A DNA stretch of 64,000 nucleotides from Linnemannia schmuckeri (taxonomy: Eukaryota; Mortierellomycota; Mortierellomycetes; Mortierellales; Mortierellaceae). The position numbers and the translations under genes were made by a program. A model generated the notes under the pieces. The model saw only the letters and a list, made by a program, of their open reading frames with translations. It was not told the DNA's origin and did no database searches. Where the stretch lies: assembly GCA_029449235.1 (NCBI GenBank), contig JANATG010000006.1, forward strand, positions 2,707,768 through 2,771,767. The letters run 5' to 3'. Shown piece by piece: positions 60,610 through 64,000 of this stretch. How positions within the stretch are numbered: position 1 is the first letter of the stretch; every line of letters starts with the position of its first letter.

Positions 60610-63224
60610 CTTGCTGCTCTAAGTACTTTATCATCATTCTCCTCAATGCTCTTCTCCACCTTCCGCCAGTTTCTCTCTCACTCCATCATCTCCTCCTATG
60701 TGCACCTTCCACAGCTGCTCCACCATCTCTACCTCATACAATCACCTCTGCAGTGCCTCGGAAGCTACAAGGCTGCTTTACAAGCGTTTAAGTCCTCTGC
60801 GTCGGCAAATTATTGAGCATCAACTTTACTATTTGGCCTCGAAAGTGACAGTCCTGCTGGCTTGTTAAATTGAGTCAGGATGGCTGTAGTTGTCAAGGAC
60901 ACCTGGAGCCGCTCTTCAATTAATATCCTTCCACTATCGGATGTGCGTGTGGGCCAGTTGTCACTTGAGATGGTTTTAAGTTATTAACTGTTGTTTCAAG
61001 TCTCCCCTAACATCATCACCCAAAATGTGGCCATTGACAGTAACCACGGTCGATCCTGCTCGCCCTCAACTCTGGAATTCATCCACGCCATCAGCTTACT
61101 TGAGGGTACTGACCATGCTATAGCTTACGCAGTATCGTTTCCTTCATCCACACAATGGCCGTCGACTCCATTGACCGCAACTCAAGAACTCCGCTGCATG
61201 TCAACTCGTATAATCGCCTCCTGCTATGCTGCACATGTGGATCGTGTTTTCAAATAAAATGTTGCATATGTCCTGATCGCAGCCAGCGCTGACATTACTG
61301 CATCAATGCATCATTATCGATGTAAATAATCGCCACCTATTCTAGGGAGTCCAGATAATAACCCCCAGTAAACCAACCATTTCAGCCAATGTAGAGAATG
61401 CAAAGTATAATGCGATTTTGTATAACCCACGCTAAATGCTCCTCCGTTCACTCATTAACAACACGGTCAGAACCTTCCACAAACAGAAATAAAGTCTATG
61501 CAGTCTGCAGCAATTACTGCCTCCTCATATCACCTCTAAGGCCATAGCGCCAAACTCTCCTGCAAAGTAATTGCACGTACCTCTTGCTTATGTGTGTTGC
61601 CTACCCTGTTTCATTGTTTGCCGATGGAATGTGTATATATTTACCAATCCGACAACAGTAACACTCCTTGGTATTTCCCTGTAGACCCTTATTCTACTTA
61701 ATCGTATCGGCACCGCAATGTGCTCATATCAATGGTCGCTTCGATTACTATCGTGCATAATTATACCCGCTTCACCATCGTCGGCCATGCAAAGACAAAA
61801 AACTATTACGGACTCTACCGGCACTCAACGCACACTTCTGCGCCTTCACACACTCGGCCAAAATCCATACCCCTTCTGGACCCCGCGTGGCATGCCTAGT
61901 CAGTAAGTTAAATTAAGTACCCAGCCTTAATGTAAAACAGATTATAGACTTAACGACAAAAGGACTCACCTTTAAAAGCTTTGTGTTTGTGCAATAGCAA
62001 CTTCGACAGGTCGAATCTTGGTCATACAACTTAATTCGTCTTATAACATCCATAATCAACGTCCGTGCTATTTGAGTTAACAGCAGATGGTGTCATCGTA
62101 ATCTTTATCAATAAGTAAACTATAATACTAGAAGTATTATAAGGCTATCAATAGCATCTTCAATTCCTTCAAGTGCATTGAATCGCGCATATTGCATTGA
62201 TGTAAAGTTATTACACAGAACTCCTACATACAAGCCATCAGACAAGCGCAGGCAGGATTGTTGATATAAAAGATAACCAAATTTACATTTGCATTTACAG
62301 CCAGGGACAAACGCAGTCTCGAGAATAATAGCCAGATTACGGTTAGACTGGGAGCTGTTGCTGGAAATGCAAATAGGCAACGAAACCTTGGAGGACTATC
62401 ACAATATGCACAAAAGCTAATAAATTAGAGCACTCAGTGCAGTTTGCATACCGCTCCTTAGCTTGCACTAGTATATGCTAAAGTATACCTCCTGTAATGC
62501 CACACAAACCACAGTGTGATTGATGGAATCAAGGAAGATCATATTTGTATATTAGCAGCAAATCAGAGCATTCAAAAGAGCCAACACAAGGTCAATATTT
62601 CCGCCATATTGGTCAGCAGAGATAATTAGATGAAAATCCTAATCACACAATGAACCGCCCCACCAACGTTAGGTGGATCAACACTGCTATAAATGCGTTC
62701 ACATGGCATGTAACGCAACAATCAATATACACAATGGTGCAACTAAAACTGACAATGAAATCAAATGAACTATACCATGTCATTCGATTTATCTATAAAG
62801 CACCTTGCACTGTAAATTAATAGCATGAGATACTGAGAGCATACTCCCTAACTAACGGTGTCTTCGTTTAGAGTAAACCGAGTATAAGCTAGAGATATCC
62901 TCCGAAGCAAACTTTAGACTTTAGGTTGAAACTATTATGTTCTTTAATTCAATACCGATGCAGTGAGATATACGTTAGATTTCTCATTTGGAGCGACATC
63001 ATTTGTTTCTAATAAATATGGGAGAAAGTTATTATAGAGCGATAGCGTGAGACAATGAAGTAGGTTTGTACCAAGGATCGCAAATAATAGTTACAAGTGT
63101 GATTTTTTCGTAGAGATTATTATCAAATTAGTAAAACCTTGTGTAGTACAGTTTATTATCCTTTAGGGTATGAAATACTTACAGAATTTTAAGAATCAAG
63201 TTTTTAAGGTTTTTAAAGTTTTCG
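60610..63224. other. AT-rich subtelomeric DNA, no gene
   Basis: About 2.6 kb. A plus-strand frame at 60991-61257 (QNVAIDSNHGRSCSPSTLEF) is the only one with some protein character and has no recognised domain. From about 61900 the DNA is AT-rich and stop-dense. The final 40 bp (63190-63224) contain degenerate telomere-like words (TTTTTAAGG, TTTTTAAAG). Confidence 0.6.
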
Positions 63225-64000
63225 TAGGGTTTTAGGGTTTTTTAGGGTTTTTTAGGGGTTTTTTAGGGTTTTTTTAGGGTTTTTTAGGGTTTTTAGGGTT
63301 TTTTAGGGTTTTTTAGGGTTTTTTAGGGTTTTTTAGGGTTTTTTAGGGTTTTTTTAGGGTTTTTTAGGGTTTTTTAGGGTTTTTTAGGGTTTTTTAGGGT
63401 TTTTTAGGGTTTTTTAGGGTTTTTTTTAGGGTTTTTTAGGGTTTTTTAGGGTTTTTAGGGTTTTTTAGGGTTTTTTAGGGTTTTTAGGGTTTTTTAGGGT
63501 TTTTTAGGGTTTTTTAGGGTTTTTTAGGGTTTTTTAGGGTTTTTTAGGGTTTTTTAGGGTTTTTTAGGGTTTTTTAGGGTTTTTTAGGGTTTTTTAGGGT
63601 TTTTTAGGGTTTTTTAGGGTTTTTAGGGTTTTTTAGGGTTTTTTAGGGTTTTTTAGGGTTTTTTAGGGTTTTTTAGGGTTTTTTAGGGTTTTTTAGGGTT
63701 TTTTAGGGTTTTTTAGGGTTTTTTAGGGTTTTTAGGTTTTTAGGGTTTTTAGGGTTTTTAGGGTTTTTTAGGGTTTTTTAGGGTTTTTTAGGGTTTTTTA
63801 GGGTTTTTTTAGGGTTTTTTAGGGTTTTTTAGGGTTTTTTAGGGTTTTTTAGGGTTTTTTAGGGTTTTTTAGGGTTTTTTAGGGTTTTTTAGGGTTTTTT
63901 AGGGTTTTTTAGGGTTTTTTAGGGTTTTTTTAGGGTTTTTTAGGTTTTTTTAGGGTTTTTTAGGGTTTTTAGGGTTTTTTAGGGTTTTTAGGGTTTTTAG
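63225..64000 (+). repeat. Telomere repeat array, (TTTTTTAGGG)n
   Basis: About 775 bp of uninterrupted tandem units of T-run plus AGGG, roughly 77 units. The standard unit has six T (10 nt). Units with five or seven T are scattered, and single units with four or eight occur. One AGGGG and a few AGG variants occur (for example near 63255, 63735 and 63944). The G-rich strand runs 5' to 3' toward the window's right end, as required for a chromosome's right telomere. No subtelomeric gene lies within 3 kb of it. Confidence 0.97.

Noticed and set aside
49684..63224. Subtelomeric RecQ helicase or known telomere-linked gene
   Set aside because: I looked for helicase motifs (Walker A GxxxxGKT, DEAH) on both strands in this zone and saw none.
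63225..64000. CRISPR-like or satellite array
   Set aside because: There are no spacers. The unit is a T/AGGG telomere word at a sequence end with correct strand polarity in a eukaryotic chromosome.

Overview
This is a fungal nuclear chromosome arm that ends in a telomere at the right edge. The sequence shows eukaryotic genes with many short GT..AG introns, donors mostly GTAAGT or GTACGT, and long Gln/Asn/Ser/Thr-rich tracts. It also carries fungal marker genes: an LRR/PP2C-like/cyclase adenylate cyclase, a Bem3-type PX-PH-RhoGAP, Kre9-like GPI proteins, Cox11, Noc4 and Emp65. The gene style and moderate GC suggest an early-diverging mould, probably Mortierellomycotina (Mortierella/Linnemannia-like). 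That placement is inference from style, not from a database match.

Layout. 1-3436 (-): SMC5, cut by the left edge after the hinge. 3748-7273 (+): TAPT1/Emp65 membrane protein, divergent from SMC5. 8098-15216 (+): adenylate cyclase. 15692-16131 (+): broken SKP1-like pseudogene. 17994-19832 (+): Sel1-repeat protein. 20623-22563 (+): homeodomain factor. 23109-24080 (+): COX11. 24657-25223 and 26443-27030 (+): two related small GPI-anchored wall proteins. 28329-29423 (+): FIT2/Scs3 lipid-droplet protein. 30378-32880 (+): secreted S41 peptidase. 33180-38370 (-): Bem3-like RhoGAP. 40971-42402 (-): Mba1/mL45. 42929-45481 (+): NOC4. 45702-47060 (+): NIFK/Nop15 RRM protein. 47987-49683 (+): tetraspanin.

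From about 49.7 kb the character changes. Conserved genes stop. Two small lineage-specific multi-exon genes (50.0-51.3 and 51.8-52.5 kb) are followed by damaged coding relics, a Ty3/Gypsy-type gag fragment (55.1-56.2 kb, minus), a probable non-LTR reverse-transcriptase relic (58.4-59.6 kb, minus), two diverged LTR-like repeats in the same orientation 6 kb apart, purine-rich tracts and AT-rich gene-free DNA. The last ~775 bp (63225-64000) are a tandem array of T(4-8)AGGG, overwhelmingly TTTTTTAGGG, oriented G-rich strand toward the end as expected of a right-hand telomere.

The genes are mostly unrelated housekeeping functions, as is normal in fungi. Loose themes are cAMP and Rho-GTPase signalling of polarised growth (adenylate cyclase, Bem3, Sel1 protein), cell surface (GPI proteins, tetraspanin), ribosome biogenesis (NOC4 and NIFK/Nop15 head-to-tail 220 bp apart) and mitochondria (COX11, mL45). 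I found no convincing new multi-gene system. The most unusual signal is the non-canonical 10-nt telomere repeat.
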